Origin: Datisca glomerata
Taxonomy: Eukaryota > Streptophyta > Magnoliopsida > Cucurbitales > Datiscaceae
Direction of reading: 5' to 3'
Assembly: GCA_003255025.1 (NCBI GenBank)
Contig: QANY01002371.1
Coordinates: forward strand, 62,001 to 126,000
Length of the DNA: 64,000 nucleotides
The first letter of the stretch is position 1; each line of letters opens with the position of its first letter. A program made the translations under genes and the position numbers. The notes below the pieces were generated by a model that worked only from the letters and a program-made list of their open reading frames with translations, did no database searches and was not told the origin of the DNA. Positions 24,061 to 36,269 of this stretch are shown here, in pieces.

Positions 24061-25290
24061 AAGACCTAATCAATATTTCAATTTGTTTGAAAGAGGGATT
24101 GACTACGTATTCAAGCCATAGTGCATGATTTCGTAAAATCGTAAGGAAGCTCTTCCAGATTTCTGCGCCAGTGACTTATGTAGTGCACTAATTAGAAGAA
24201 CTGGATTCTTACTCATGGCTCTTCTTACCATTTCTTTGTCAGGTCCAATGAATCTCTTTTTTAGATCATACAGCGGTTGTTTTCTTAGTCAAACAACAAA
24301 ATTTGGAAGGTACTACTATCTTTGTAGAAACTATTATGCAAATTGTATATTTGGTTTATCAAGTTTTACATGAGAACATACTTTTGTACATCATTGTTTA
24401 AATACATATGATAGAAAATGGAAATTTAAAACCTTATTAATTATTATTTGTTTAGAATATTCTTAATCATATACATTTTCTCTTTAAGCTGTAGAGCATT
24501 TGTGTTTTTTTAGTTAATTGAGAAAAGCTTGGAATTTTTTTTTCGATATGGGTTATATTGAGCTTTTGAGAGCTGGTCAAAACTATTATTTTACGCTTCT
24601 AATTACCTATTGATCCTTAAGTACCATTAATTCACTAGTGAATAGCTAATTTATAATCGTATTATAAATTTGAGCTCAATAACCATTCAGTTTCAGAATT
24701 AACACTTAAGGGAACCAATATACGATTCGTTAGGAAAGCTTGGATTCCAAAACTTGTAAGATCATGTTCCTAGCCATCCATATCACTGAATATTCAAAAC
24801 AAAAGTCACTAGCCTGTTTTACAAACTAACCTTAATGAGTGAATCAAAAGATCTAGTAGACATGCATAGGAGTTCATGACTACTCAGGATTCAGACTGAT
24901 CTATATTTGATCATCAGATTGATGTGTATTAAATCTTTATGATAAACGGTAAGTTAATAAAGATAATAATCCACATCAGTCCTATCATGTATAATCTTAT
25001 TATATAAAGTATATTCACTAAGATATCTATCTACATCAATGATCCAGATCTAGATCACATGCATTCATAATACTTAGTGAACTAAACAAGCAACCATTCA
25101 TTAAAGATTCTATACTTTAATATGTTGCTGAGAATTTTATTCATTATTTATTACCTTAATCATCTCGTTACAAGATCATAGTCTTATTAATGAATATGGA
25201 ATTTTCAATATTTACATAAATTATTCAACAATTTAAAAGAACATTTATAAAAAAAATATAATTTCATATTAAAAATGTATAAACACATGT
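24061..25290. other. Probable transposon-derived flank of the minus-strand copia remnant
   Basis: This stretch lies beyond the RNase H end of the minus-strand copia pseudogene, where its 3' LTR should be. It is AT-rich and has the length of a copia LTR, but it does not match the sequence on the other side of the element (30600-31900). The LTR pair is therefore not established. No coding sequence is supported. Confidence 0.35.
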
Positions 25291-25299
25291 TTTGAAAGC

Positions 25300-28200
25300 A
25301 CTATGCCCAAAAATCTTCCATTTGCCCTAAAGAAAATGTGACATCTCTCTCAACCTCATATTTCTCACATCACCCTCAAATGACTTCACAGGAAGTGTTT
25401 TGGTAAACGGGTTTTACTCTAATCCAATGATCTAAACCAAGATTTGATTGATAACGACTGACAATTCCTACTGCATAACATATGTCTGGTCTCGTACACA
25501 GCATGACATACATGAGACTCCCAACGGCTGTTGACTTTTCTTGAAATTTTTTATAGAGAATCTTTCTAGCACCTAATCAATATAAGATGTCTAATAAAGT
25601 GTCAATAACTTGTTCTTTCTATCCCTTAGGATCTAGATGCCTAGAACATAGCTCGCCTCTCCCAAATCTTTCATTTGAAATTTCTCAGCTAACAATTTCT
25701 TTACTTTCGACAAAGTTTCTACATCATTTTCAATGAGTATAATATCATCAACATAAAGAACTAAGAAAACCACTATCTTATCTTTGATCTATTTAAAAAC
25801 ACAAGCTTCATCAATATTTTGCTCGAAGCCATATGATTACAATGTCATCAAATGTAAGATTCCAAGTTCTAGATGCTTGTTTTTATCTATAATTGGATTT
25901 AAGCAACTTGTTTACTTTCTGATCTTGTCCCTTTTAAACGAACCCTTCTGGTTGCATCATATAGATGTTTTCTTCAAGAGAGTCATTCAGAAAAGTTGTC
26001 TTGACATCCATTTGGCATATTTCATTGTCTAAACTAGTGGCTATGGATTAAAGGATGCGAATAGATTTTAGCCTGGCTATGAGAGAGAATGTCTCTTCAT
26101 AATCGTGCCTTGAAAATCTCTACTTTCCCATATGCACCTCTTTTCTACTTGAAGACCCAATTAAATCCAATGGGATTGACATCTTCAAGCGTATCTACAA
26201 GTTCCCAAACAGAATTGGAATACATCGATTTCATTTCCTAGTTCATGGCATCTTGTCATTTCTCATTTAGAATCATCCATCGCCTCTTTAAAGGTTAATG
26301 GATCACCCTTATCAGTGTCAGACACTAGGACATGTGCCTCTAGTTCATAACGAATAGGTTTTCTTACAACTCTCCCACTATGACGTTGCACCGGGGTTTC
26401 TTGAACAGGAACAGTGGTTTCTGTGGTTTGTCGTTTAGCAGTTAATAATGAAGGAGGTCTGTCGCAACGTGCACGCGACGCGGAGCGGCGATTAAAAAAA
26501 TCATTTTTTTTGCAGGAAAAAGAAATTTTGGAGTCGCCACCAATCATTTTAGGTGTGATTGGTCACCCCATTTTAAGATAAAATTTTTGGTCTACGAAAA
26601 CTCAAAATTGGTTCGGGAGTCGTTTGTGTGTGGGGAAGGTATTAGCGCCCCACAACACTCATTATAAAATAGTTACTAAATTTAATCAAATGCTATCTAA
26701 TTTTTATTTTAAGGAAAATGTTAAAGAAATTCATTTTTGAATGTCTCATTTGGTGCATTTTGTATTATAAAAATGAACAAAATAAATTATATTTAATGGG
26801 TGGTATAAATACCATTGAAAATTTATAATTTTTTCAAAGCGTTATTGGAGTTACTCTCAGTATCTTAAAAATAACTCCTCACCTAGGTAGTATGAGAAAT
26901 TTGGTATCCCAAAATTCTAAAGTTCGTCATCAGATTTTTTTTAGTGAAAACTAAATAAAGAAATTTACAAAATTTAAATCAAATTGTTATGGTTTTAATT
27001 TATGAGCGTTAATTTTGATGATAAAAAAATAAAATAATAATCACATACAACTGTAACGTATGAAAATAATACATAAATAAATAAGAAGAGATAACAACTA
27101 TAAATAAAAAAAATACTGGAAATGAATGTTAGAGATGATAAATATGTATGATAAATTTTAGAAAAGAATATGCATGGTGAAAATAATGAAATAAGACGTG
27201 AAATAATTAATAATAAATATAAAAATAAATTACAACAAACTAATAATATCTACTAAAAAAATAGAAAAATAAACAAACATAAAAATAAAAAAACAAAAAA
27301 AAAAGTAAAGTAAAATAATTTTTGTTTGGGATATAAATCTATCATTTTTTTTATTTTGGACCACTTAGTTCACTAATTACCATTTTTATTTCTTCCTTCA
27401 TTGCTAGGAATGATCATGGATGGTAACTAGTTCAAACATATATCACAAAAAATGATGGTCAAAAAATTAAAAAGAAGAGAAGAGAAGATTTTTAAGAACA
27501 TAAAAATCAAAGCTTAAAAAATTTACATAATCTTGTATAGAGGTTTTACTCTCTATTTTATGCATTTTTATGTATGAGAAATTATCATAAGAGATCTTTT
27601 AATCAAATGTACACTTTCAACCCATTAAATGGTTGATTCACATTGAATTAATTTTACACCCCTCAAAATCTTATCATCATTCTCATTGATTCAGTTGATG
27701 ATAAAAAAATATCATCATCAAACTTGTAGAGAGATAACTAATATATGAAAATAAAAATTAAGATTAAAAGTAGGAGAAATGATAAAGAATGAGCAAACAA
27801 ACCTATATATGAAAAATAAAACAAAAAAATATCAAATACATGAGTATGAAAAAGAGAGATGATTAATTAGAATGAAAAAAATATATTGTAAGTTAAAATG
27901 TAAGAGATTTGAAATATCTTAATAAAAAGAAAATGAGAAGATGGAAGATGAATAGAAATGAAAACTCACATTCTTTCTCTTTTTCACTATTTTCTCAAAA
28001 CCTCTCTTTCTCTCTCTAAAATCTATTCTCTTCCTCACTCTCCCAAATCTCTCCTTTCAAGTGAAGACCTCCCCCCCTCTATTATAGGCAAACTTAGAGC
28101 TTCACTTTTTTTTAATTTTAGTTTTTTGTTTCTTTTTTTTTGTTTTTTAGTCCTTGGACAAATTTTTCTTATATTTTAGGCATTGAGCTTTTTTCAAATC

Positions 28201-30492
28201 ATACACATAGTGTTAGACTAGTATATGGGTAAAAAAAATTGTATTTTCAAAGTATCATCGGATGTTAATTCTTCGAGTACTACTTTACTCTAAGGTTTGT
28301 AGTTTTTCATATAGTCGTGCTCAAGGAAAGTGGCATTTATCGATACAAACACTTTTTGTTCTTGTAACTATAAAAACACGAGCCTCTTATTTCTGGAGCA
28401 TAGCTAACAAACTTCAGACATTGAGTCTAACTTTCAACTTTTGGGTCTAAGAACGTGAGATGGACACCCCCCATATACGGAAATGATGCAAACTAGGTTT
28501 GTAATCATTTCATAACTCTAAATGTGTATTGCTTACAGAATTAGAAGACATTACATTCAAAATGCAGATTGTCGTTTAAAGTGCATATCCTCAGAATGTG
28601 AGTGGTAGTGATGAGTAGCTTAACATCGACCTAACCATATCCAATAGGGTTCAGTTTCTCCTTTCTGAAACACCAATTTATTGTGGAATTTCACGTGCTG
28701 TGAGTTGGGATAGAATGACATACTCTAGCATGTAATCCTTGAATTCTAAATCCAAGTATTCACCACCTCAATTTGATCGAAGTGCTTTGAATGATTTACC
28801 TAATTGCTTTTCAGTTTCAGCTTTAAAGTCCTTAAACTTCCCAACAGTTTCAGACTTTCTATGCATTAGGTAAATATAACTATATCTAGAGTAAGCGTCA
28901 ATAAAAGTGAGAAAATACTCATACCCACTTCTAGCTTGTACATTGATCGGTCCACAGACATCACTATGTACTAGCTCAAGTGATTCCTTGGCACTTGGGC
29001 CATTTCCTGTGAAAGATCACTTGGTCATTTTTTCCTCTAGACAAGATTCACAAACAGGAAGAGTCCCAACTTTTAGTTCTCTCAAAAAACTATGCTTTGT
29101 TAACCTGTTTCATATATCTAGATTAATATGTCCCAACCTAAAATGCCATAGATACGTATCATCATCATTATGAGAAACTCTTTGTCGTTTGTTACTTTTA
29201 GGATTAGCTACTTTAAACAATTCAGAATTATTTAACGCATGTTCAGTCGATTTAAGTATATACAGTCTGTTTGAAACTTTAGCATGATAAACATTGAATA
29301 CATTCTTTGAAATAATAAAATGGTTATTAATAAAAGAAAATTCAAAATATTGTTCATGCAGTAACGAAAGAGAAATCAAATTTCTTGAAAATACAAGAAT
29401 AAAATAAACATTGTTTAAAATAAGAAAATTATTTCTAAAATTGAGACGGACTGTCCTCAATGCTTTCGTTGACACAAGCACACTACTGCTAACTCTCATT
29501 ATCACCTCGTCATCATCAAGATCTCTTACCGAATCAGCATATATAAAGAAGAACTTACATGATTACTGACTCATGAATCAAATATGCAGGATGACAAATC
29601 ATATTCCACTAAATAACTTCAAGTACAAGTAAATGACATTTACCTTTATTTTCAGCTCGGATAGATACTTGCTACATTTTCTCTTCCAGTGACGTTCAAC
29701 TCCACAGTGGAAACACTTTCCTTTTGGTTTGATGTCACCTTTGTTCTTCTTGAGATTGGGTGACTCTTTGGCTTTTTCTTCTTTTGTTCTTACTTTTGTC
29801 CTTACCATTATTCTTCTTTCTTTTGTTGTTCTTAACAACATTGAAAGAAGGTTTTTGCTCAGCAACATTTGTCTCGCCCTCTTTGGTCATACTCTTATTG
29901 AGTGACTCAAATATCTACAGTTCATTCAACAATTCGGTTATGTTGAATTTCAACTTGTTCATAACATAGTTGGTGGTAAACACAGAAAAAGCAGGTGTGA
30001 GCGATTTAAGTATAATACTAAATTGAATTCACTCATTAATGATAGCCCAATGTATGCATGCCTCATGCATTATATTGATCATGTTCAAAACATGTACACG
30101 CATAGAAGTTCCTTTCCTCATTTTGGTTGTCATGTAGCTCCTAGTAGCCTCATGATGACTTTGATCAGACTGCTGCCCAAACATCGCCTGTAAAGATTCC
30201 ATAATCTCATAGGTAGTTTATATACTTTCATGTTTGGTTCTCATAACATTATTCATGCTCACAAGCATGTAGCACTTAGATTTGTTATTGGATTAAATCC
30301 AAGTATCAAACTTGTCCCTAACATTCTTAGGGGCTTTGGCAGCGGGCTCCTCTGGACATTCCTCAGTAAGAACAAATTTGTGGATCTTACAAATTAAATC
30401 AAGTTTAAATTTGACTTCCATCTTATGAAATTATCACCATTTAATTTCTCAAGTGCAAGTAAAGTAGTAATAGTGTTGCCCATGGTAGACAT
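25300..30492 (-). pseudogene. Decayed Ty1/copia gag-pol, split by an insertion
   Basis: On the minus strand the copia order reads from 30492 downward. Gag begins MSTMGNTITTLLALEKLNGD and has a zinc knuckle near 29715 (CFHCGVERHWKRKCSKY, all ligands kept). Protease and gag-pre-integrase lie at 29505-29110 (LWHFRLGHINLD). Integrase runs at about 29090-28500 (VGTLPVCESC, FLTFIDAYSRYSYIYLMH), followed by the linker of EQKVFVSINATFLE type (about 28350). A foreign block occupies 26461-28190. The linker and RT then resume at 26460 (HSGRVVRKPIRYE, DPLTFKEAMDDS), with the RT motif LYVDDIILI near 25750. The RNase H part is largely deleted: the sequence jumps from the early RT C-terminus to the KSFEG...RNMRL end near 25380. 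Stops and frameshifts are frequent in every domain. Confidence 0.88.
26461..28190. mobile_element. Unclassified insertion inside the minus-strand copia
   Basis: The copia linker is interrupted at 26460 and resumes by about 28200, so roughly 1.7 kb was inserted. The inserted DNA begins tgtcgcaacgtgcacgcgac and has a GC-richer first 200 bases (gagtcgccaccaa, ttggttcgggagtcg, ggggaaggtattagcgcccc), then very AT-rich DNA with no coding potential. A TG start and lack of genes suggest a solo LTR or small LTR-derived element. I could not find the matching CA end or a target duplication, so the right border is approximate. Confidence 0.5.
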
Positions 30493-31990
30493 AATAATAA
30501 CTAAAAAATAAAACATACCTAATTCAATATAATTGAAATAAATATAAAGAATTTGAAAAGTAAATGTGATGTATGAATGTAATATATTAATCAAATAAAT
30601 TTAACATTTACTAATCTACGATAAAACAACACAACAATTAATGTGCCGTCTTAGGATTGGTGAGATTAATTTTAGACTGTCTATGAGACATTCTCATCCT
30701 TATTAATTAAAACTCAAAAGATCTCATATTTTCTCTTTTAATAATAAGGTATCACTTATTTGGTCAAGTCACAATTATCCATTCAAAGCTTAATTGTGAC
30801 TTTGTGAGTGTAACTCATTATTTTGAATTCCATGATTTAGGAAAGGCCGCCTTAGGGTCGGTCAAAACTAAACTACATCACTTAATCTTATCTTCTTAAG
30901 AAGTTCTACATTGGTATTGATCAACTCAAAACCTTCCTTAGGAGAATGAAAATAAAGCCATTTCGAGGCCCTTACTGTACCTCACGGTGTTGAACTAATA
31001 ATGTAGACTATATGTTACATTGACATGTCAACATTCTCTCACTCACTATTTTAGGATAATGTATTTCTATTTTAACTAATCAATTAATTCCAAATTAATT
31101 ACTAGTTAAATAACCCTATGAATGTAAAATTAACAGTTAATTCAATCTAATTGATCTAAATTCATTTAACTTTTTAAAGAACCTAAGTCAAAATTAGATG
31201 AACTTAGAATAACTAATTAATTACATTCGTCATACTTTAATAAAACTCTTTTAATAAATTTGGTTATCCTAAATGTTACTATAGTCTTAAGAGTTTTGTG
31301 ATTACCAAGTTTTAATTACTTAAAACCTAGCAGTTTATATGTAATTAATTTCTCAAAATAACTCGTATAAACATATTAGGAAAGTCCGAATCAATCATGT
31401 TTCTATCAATGAGATGGATGATTAAATAAAATTGTGTAGGGTTTCATGTATGGCATGTGATTGACTAATGCATTGTCATATTATCAATCAAATCAATAAA
31501 CGTTCATTTAATAATTGAATAAATAAAAGATGAACCAAGTGACTATTGGATATTTCTAAATTATAATATTTGAAAAATAGAAATGAGACTTCAAGAATAC
31601 ATATTTCATAAATAGCTCATTCTCTACCAGAGGTTTATCTTCGTAATCTTCAAGTTTTGATCAACATACTTTTAATTAAGATAAACTATTTTTCTTAATT
31701 AATAATCCCATTATTTATCCTTTTCAAATTAACTGAATTTGATAGTAAAAAAACTATTTGATGACTCATCAAACTTGCATCAAACTCAATCAATTAAAAA
31801 ATTTTAATTTAAAAAAAATCAATAATTATCCTTTTAAAAATCAAATTTCAAAATTTCAAATTTCAAAAATACAAAATCAAAATTTAAAATTGAAAAGATA
31901 AGGATATAATTTGGGTTTTCGCGACCCATCGCACGGATAGAGTAACACGGTATCGGAGTTTCTGCGAAACTTTCCTTACAATAGCAACAA
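30493..31990. other. AT-rich, probably LTR/leader DNA upstream of the minus-strand gag
   Basis: This is the region where the 5' LTR and leader of the minus-strand copia would lie. No reading frame is supported. The segment 31905-31985 is GC-richer and contains cacggtatcggagt, reminiscent of the TGGTATCAGAGC primer-binding motif but on the plus strand, next to the plus-strand copia fragment. Element borders here are unresolved. Confidence 0.35.
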
Positions 31991-31995
31991 TTGCC

Positions 31996-33554
31996 TTTGA
32001 TGATAGGACTTTCCCACCGCCACACCCATCCACCGTTGTCACCATCGTCGGCCTACCTTGCCTTTGGTTCTGTGATTCCCTCTCCTCAAACTAAACCTAG
32101 CTCTTTCTTCACTAATGTGAAAATTCTAGAATGGAAAGCAGCCATGAATTATGAATTTCAGGCCCTTACATCACAACATACTTGGAGCCTTGTGCCTTTA
32201 CCTCCTAATAAGAATCTAGTGAGATGTAAATGAGTGTATATATTAAGTATAATCCTAATGGGAGAGGGCTTGGGCTATAGTGAGACCTTTAGTCCAATTG
32301 TCAAGAAACTTACTATTCTTATTTTGCTTTCTTTGGCTGCTAGTTGCTGGAAATTAAGACAATCAGATGTTAAAAATGCTTTTTACATGGCAATCTTAGT
32401 GAAGAGGTTTACATGTATTAACCACTTGGTTTCATTGACAAAACACATATTAACTTTGTTTGTAAACTGTACAAATCTTTGTATGGCTTGAAACAAGCAC
32501 CTAGAGTGTGGTTTGAGAAGTTCATATCCTATCTTCTCTCTTTAGGCTTCACTGGCTCTCAAGCTAACAACTCTTTGTTTATACATGATACTTCTGCTTT
32601 TTTAACTTATATTATCCTATATGTAAATGACATTATAATAAGTGGCACAAATTCTGCCCAAATTGATAGTATACTGCATAACATGTAACATGAGTTTGAT
32701 ATGACTGATTTGAGTGACCTTAAATATTTCCTTGGTCTTGAAATGACTAGAAATGATACTGGAAGTTTTTCTAACCAAAGGAAATATGCTACTGACTTGC
32801 TGGCTGAGGCTGGAATGCTCTGAGCTAAACCATGTTCTTCACCCTACTCAACAAAGACACCTTTGTACAATCACATTGGGTCTCCTCTCTCCGATCTCAC
32901 TCTATATAGAAGTCTAGTAGGCTCCTTACAATATTTAACCTTTACTAGACATGATATAAGTTTTGCTATAAACAGAGTTTTTCAATTTATGCATTCACCC
33001 ACCACTGCTCCTTTTTTTATGTTAAAAGGATACTTAGATATGTTCTAGGCACTATTGACTATGGCATTTTATTTAAACTTGAAAATCTTCATTTGCAGGC
33101 TTTTAGTGATGTAGATTGGGCTGAAGATCCATCTGATAGGAGATCCACATCTGGTTTTGTGATTTCCTAGGAGCTAATATTGTTTCTTAGAGTGCTAAGA
33201 AGCAATCCACTGTGGCAAGGTTTTCTACTAAGGATGAATATAAAGCTCTTGCCAACATTGCTGCTGAGCTAAGTTGGTTAAGACAGACACTTCGTGATCT
33301 TCATGTCTTCCAAACTTATGCTCCCACCTTATACTATGACAACACCTCAGCAATATCCATTGCTTCTAATCCTGTTCTACATGCCCAGAAAAAGCATGTA
33401 GAGATCGACTTTCACTTTGTGCATGGAAGAGTTGTGAAGAAAGATTTAGTGGTTAAACATGTTCCTTCTCAACTCCAACTTGCTTTGAACACACCTCATT
33501 TTTGTTTCTTCAGGGACAAACTTATCCTCAAACCTAGGATAATTTTGAGCGGGG
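31996..33554 (+). pseudogene. 5'-truncated Ty1/copia RT-RNase H remnant
   Basis: Plus-strand fragments give the RT start (EWKAAMNYEFQALTSQHTWS, about 32130), the GYSETFSPIVKK motif (about 32275), the LKQAPRVWFEKF motif (about 32485), and the catalytic site as LYVNDIIISG (about 32620). There the second position of Y-x-D-D has become Y-V-N-D. It continues with [30 protein letters not shown] and RNase H (SAISIASNPVLHAQKKHVE) to a stop near 33559. Gag, protease and integrase are absent, so the 5' half of the element is gone. Several stops and frameshifts occur. It resembles the minus-strand element at 57551-62102 in its RT and RNase H motifs and probably belongs to the same branch. Confidence 0.88.
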
Positions 33555-33751
33555 TGTAAGATAAATGGTTAAGTTTGTTAAAGTCAATTGTGTTAGTTTA
33601 GGGTTATTTTAGTCTTTTCCTTAAACTAGTCGTTAATGGTTTTTTCTCCTTTCTTTTTTATCTTCTTCCCTGTACTCTTTGAAGGTTATTGAATGATTGA
33701 TGTATTGTTCATACTATCTCTTATCTCTTTTCTTCTCTTTGTTTCTCAACA
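33555..33751 (+). repeat. Probable short 3' LTR of the truncated copia
   Basis: Directly after a purine tract (ttttgagcgggg) the sequence starts TGTAAGATAAATGG and ends TTTCTCAACA, with a pyrimidine-rich end. That layout matches the short 230-250 bp LTRs of the copia element at 57551-62102. No partner LTR remains because the 5' half of the element is lost. Confidence 0.55.
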
Positions 33752-34890
33752 CTTTTTCTTCCTCTCTTCATTGTATTTTGTTTCTCTTCATCCACACCGC
33801 ACCCATTAATTATCGATCACGGCAATGCCTCTAACTCAGAGACTAGCTCGGGCACTATAGGGATTAATATATTCATGGCTAAATAATTAATAAACTGACT
33901 GACCAAACTCATGATTAGAGTGATTAATTATTGTTACAATTAATTTCATCATAAAATTATAATTGAATTCTAATTATATTTTATTATTCATTATATGTTG
34001 CTCCTTCATATTATACTATCTAACTAATTTATACACAGAGTTCCATTTATCGTTCTACTGATCAACTACAATAGTTTTCATACTTGATCTCTCAAGTAAA
34101 ACTATCAAATCTCAAACTAAACCATTATAGATGTTAAGTACTTAAATTGCTAGGATCACATAAATGGATTGTGTCATGGGGTTTACGTCACTTACTCAAA
34201 GGTGTCTATGGACTCTATTATCAAGAATCTAAGCATCTTCACTATCTAACAACTCAATCATCTAAGCTACAAATATATTGACTCATGGAATCTAAAGTAA
34301 ATAAAAATAACTGAACCATTAAATAGGAGCTCATAACTCTCTAGAGATTAATTACACTCATAATATGATAGCCATGAGTTATGATTTTATAAAGATAGTA
34401 ACATTTACTAAAAATCAAAGTTATTAGTCCGTTCAATGCATTTCAAATACACTAGCACATTAACTAGGTACTCCACCTAGCAACCAAGGTAAATCACTAT
34501 ATGACAGAGTTAATGTACCATTGTCTATCTTAATAAAGTTCTCATCTTTATTAGATTGTGAAAATAAATATTTTTCAAGTCATAAAGAACTCTTTGTTAA
34601 GTACCTTGTTCTTATGAGCTGAACTCCATGGAACCCATATACTTGTGAAACTTTTACAACTTATCGCATATATAATATAAAAATAAACTATTTATTATTA
34701 ATAAGAACAAATGTCTCGATGAAAATAATAGAGTTTTAATGTTTTAAGCGCATAATCCTAACCTAACCAACTATTGAGCATCAGACTACTAGCTCTCTAA
34801 AACAAGAAACATTCAGTAAATTATTATTTATTATTTCTCAATATGATTGAACTGCCTCCAACTCTCAAACAAAATCAAATTAGACCTTCA
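33752..34890. other. AT-rich non-coding DNA, possibly LTR-derived
   Basis: No gene is supported. The stretch 33870-34860 has the length and texture of a copia LTR, but no second copy is present in the window and no duplication was found, so it is left unassigned. Confidence 0.4.
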
Positions 34891-35096
34891 GGGCTTGTTT
34901 GGTAGCCCGTAGTGTACAGTACTAAAGGCGGGACAATATTATTTTAGTATTGTCTGACATTTGACAAAAATATGGAGTCTGTACTAGCTAATACGGTGAG
35001 ACTCTTTAGTCTCACCCACACATGATAATTTAGTCCCCTCTTTTTAGGGAGGACTACACAGGACTAAGAAAAATAAAACTGAAGACTCGTGGAGAC

Positions 35097-35552
35097 TAGG
35101 GGTGTTCAAAATTGTCCCGAACCGACCTAACCGAATCGAAAATGACCACTTCGTCCGGTTCTTTATATGTGTTCGGTTTAGTTCGAAAAAATGAGATAAT
35201 TGAAGTTCCAGTTCAGTTTGAAATTTTGGTGGTTTTCGAACCGAACCAAAATATTAAATTTATATTATCTTTTTATTTTAAATATAATTTTTTTTTAAAA
35301 TCAAACCGAACCGAACTGAAATAAAACTTTAATTTTATATTTTTTTAGTAATATATTTAAAAATTATTTAATTTTTGTAATTAATAATACCGAACCAAAC
35401 TGTACCAAACCGAAACTCACGGTTCAGTTTTTTGCCAAAAAAAATTCTTTTAGCATGAAAGGTTCGGCTCGGTTTTATTGTCGAATCGAAGTTTCGATTC
35501 GGTTTAGTTTTTATCCAAAACCACCAACCGAACCGAAGTGTGAACATCACCA
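35097..35552. mobile_element. Foldback hAT-like MITE with AACCGAAC repeats
   Basis: This 456-bp element is flanked by an 8-bp duplication with one mismatch (GTGGAGAC 35089-35096, ATGGAGAC 35553-35560). Its ends are TAGGGGTGTTCA and, inverted, TTGGTGATGTTCA. The arms are filled with (G/A)AACCGAAC words in one orientation on the left and the reverse (GGTTCGG) on the right, so the whole element can fold on itself. A related end is found in an intron of the ABCG gene (50784 onward). The 8-bp duplication suggests the hAT superfamily. Confidence 0.75.
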
Positions 35553-35571
35553 ATGGAGACCAGCAACCACA

Positions 35572-35650
35572 TGAAGCTTCGTTCCTGCCAGTGAAGCTTC
35601 ATTCTCGCCGGTGAAGTTCATTCCCACTGGTGAAGCTTTGTTCCTGCAAG
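35572..35650. repeat. 20-bp tandem repeat, about four copies
   Basis: The unit TGAAGCTTCNTTCCTGCCAG recurs four times with substitutions (starts near 35572, 35592, 35612 and 35631). No coding role is evident. Confidence 0.75.
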
Positions 35651-36269
35651 AGCAACCTCTTCCTCTTTCGTCTCTCTGTTTTCTCCCTCTCTATCTTTGT
35701 ATTTCAATTTTTTTTTGTCTTGCCCAATCCTCCTAACTCAACAATGTAAATCATATAAGTTATTTGGGTTTCTTGCATTTTTAATTTGGCGGTGAACTCC
35801 CTTGCAATTTCAGTTTCTTGCATTTTTATCTTAAGAGAAAATTATTTTGGCTGTTGGTCTTCGTTTGGCTGTTTTATTGTGCATATGTTGGATTTTTTTC
35901 CTATATGATATTGATTGTTTTAATTGTATTTGAATCCATCACTTTTTCATGAAACTTTTTTAGTATATTAATTATTGTTATAATTGAGTGGATAAGTTTA
36001 AATTTACTATTATATAGCAATGAATTAGATAATTTATTTTATAGTTGAAAATGTAAAATACCATGTTAATGAGTTTAAAATAAGTTTTTGTGGATCAAAT
36101 CATGACAAAAAGATTTACAATCTAGTACTATGATGTGTCAAATATTGTATAAGTGTTACCGTTTTTTAACTACTATAATATCAAACACTGGACAACATTA
36201 TTTAATCCAGTACAGTACAGTCTGACAGATTTAATACAGTATTATCATAACTGTCAAACGAGTACTTAG

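Larger units (their letters stand above)
34891..36265. mobile_element. Possible terminal-inverted-repeat element with a nested foldback element
   Basis: The left end gggcttgtttggtag and the reverse complement of the right end (gtactcgtttgacag) agree at most of 11 to 12 positions. The subterminal words tgtacagtact, gacaatattatt and tgtctgac on the left recur inverted near 36180-36235 on the right. This fits a non-autonomous DNA transposon. No clear target duplication was found, so the exact ends and superfamily are uncertain. It contains the separate element at 35097-35552 and a 20-bp tandem repeat. Confidence 0.45.

Noticed and set aside
31905..31985. tRNA primer-binding site or tRNA gene near cacggtatcggagt
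   Set aside because: It matches the TGGTATCAGAGC motif only loosely, has no adjacent LTR end, and no cloverleaf could be drawn.
24061..31990. LTR pair bounding the minus-strand copia
   Set aside because: The two flanks do not align by eye, so the LTRs could not be paired.
33870..34860. Copia LTR on the minus strand
   Set aside because: The texture fits, but there is no partner copy in the window and it does not match 24061-25290 or 30493-31990.
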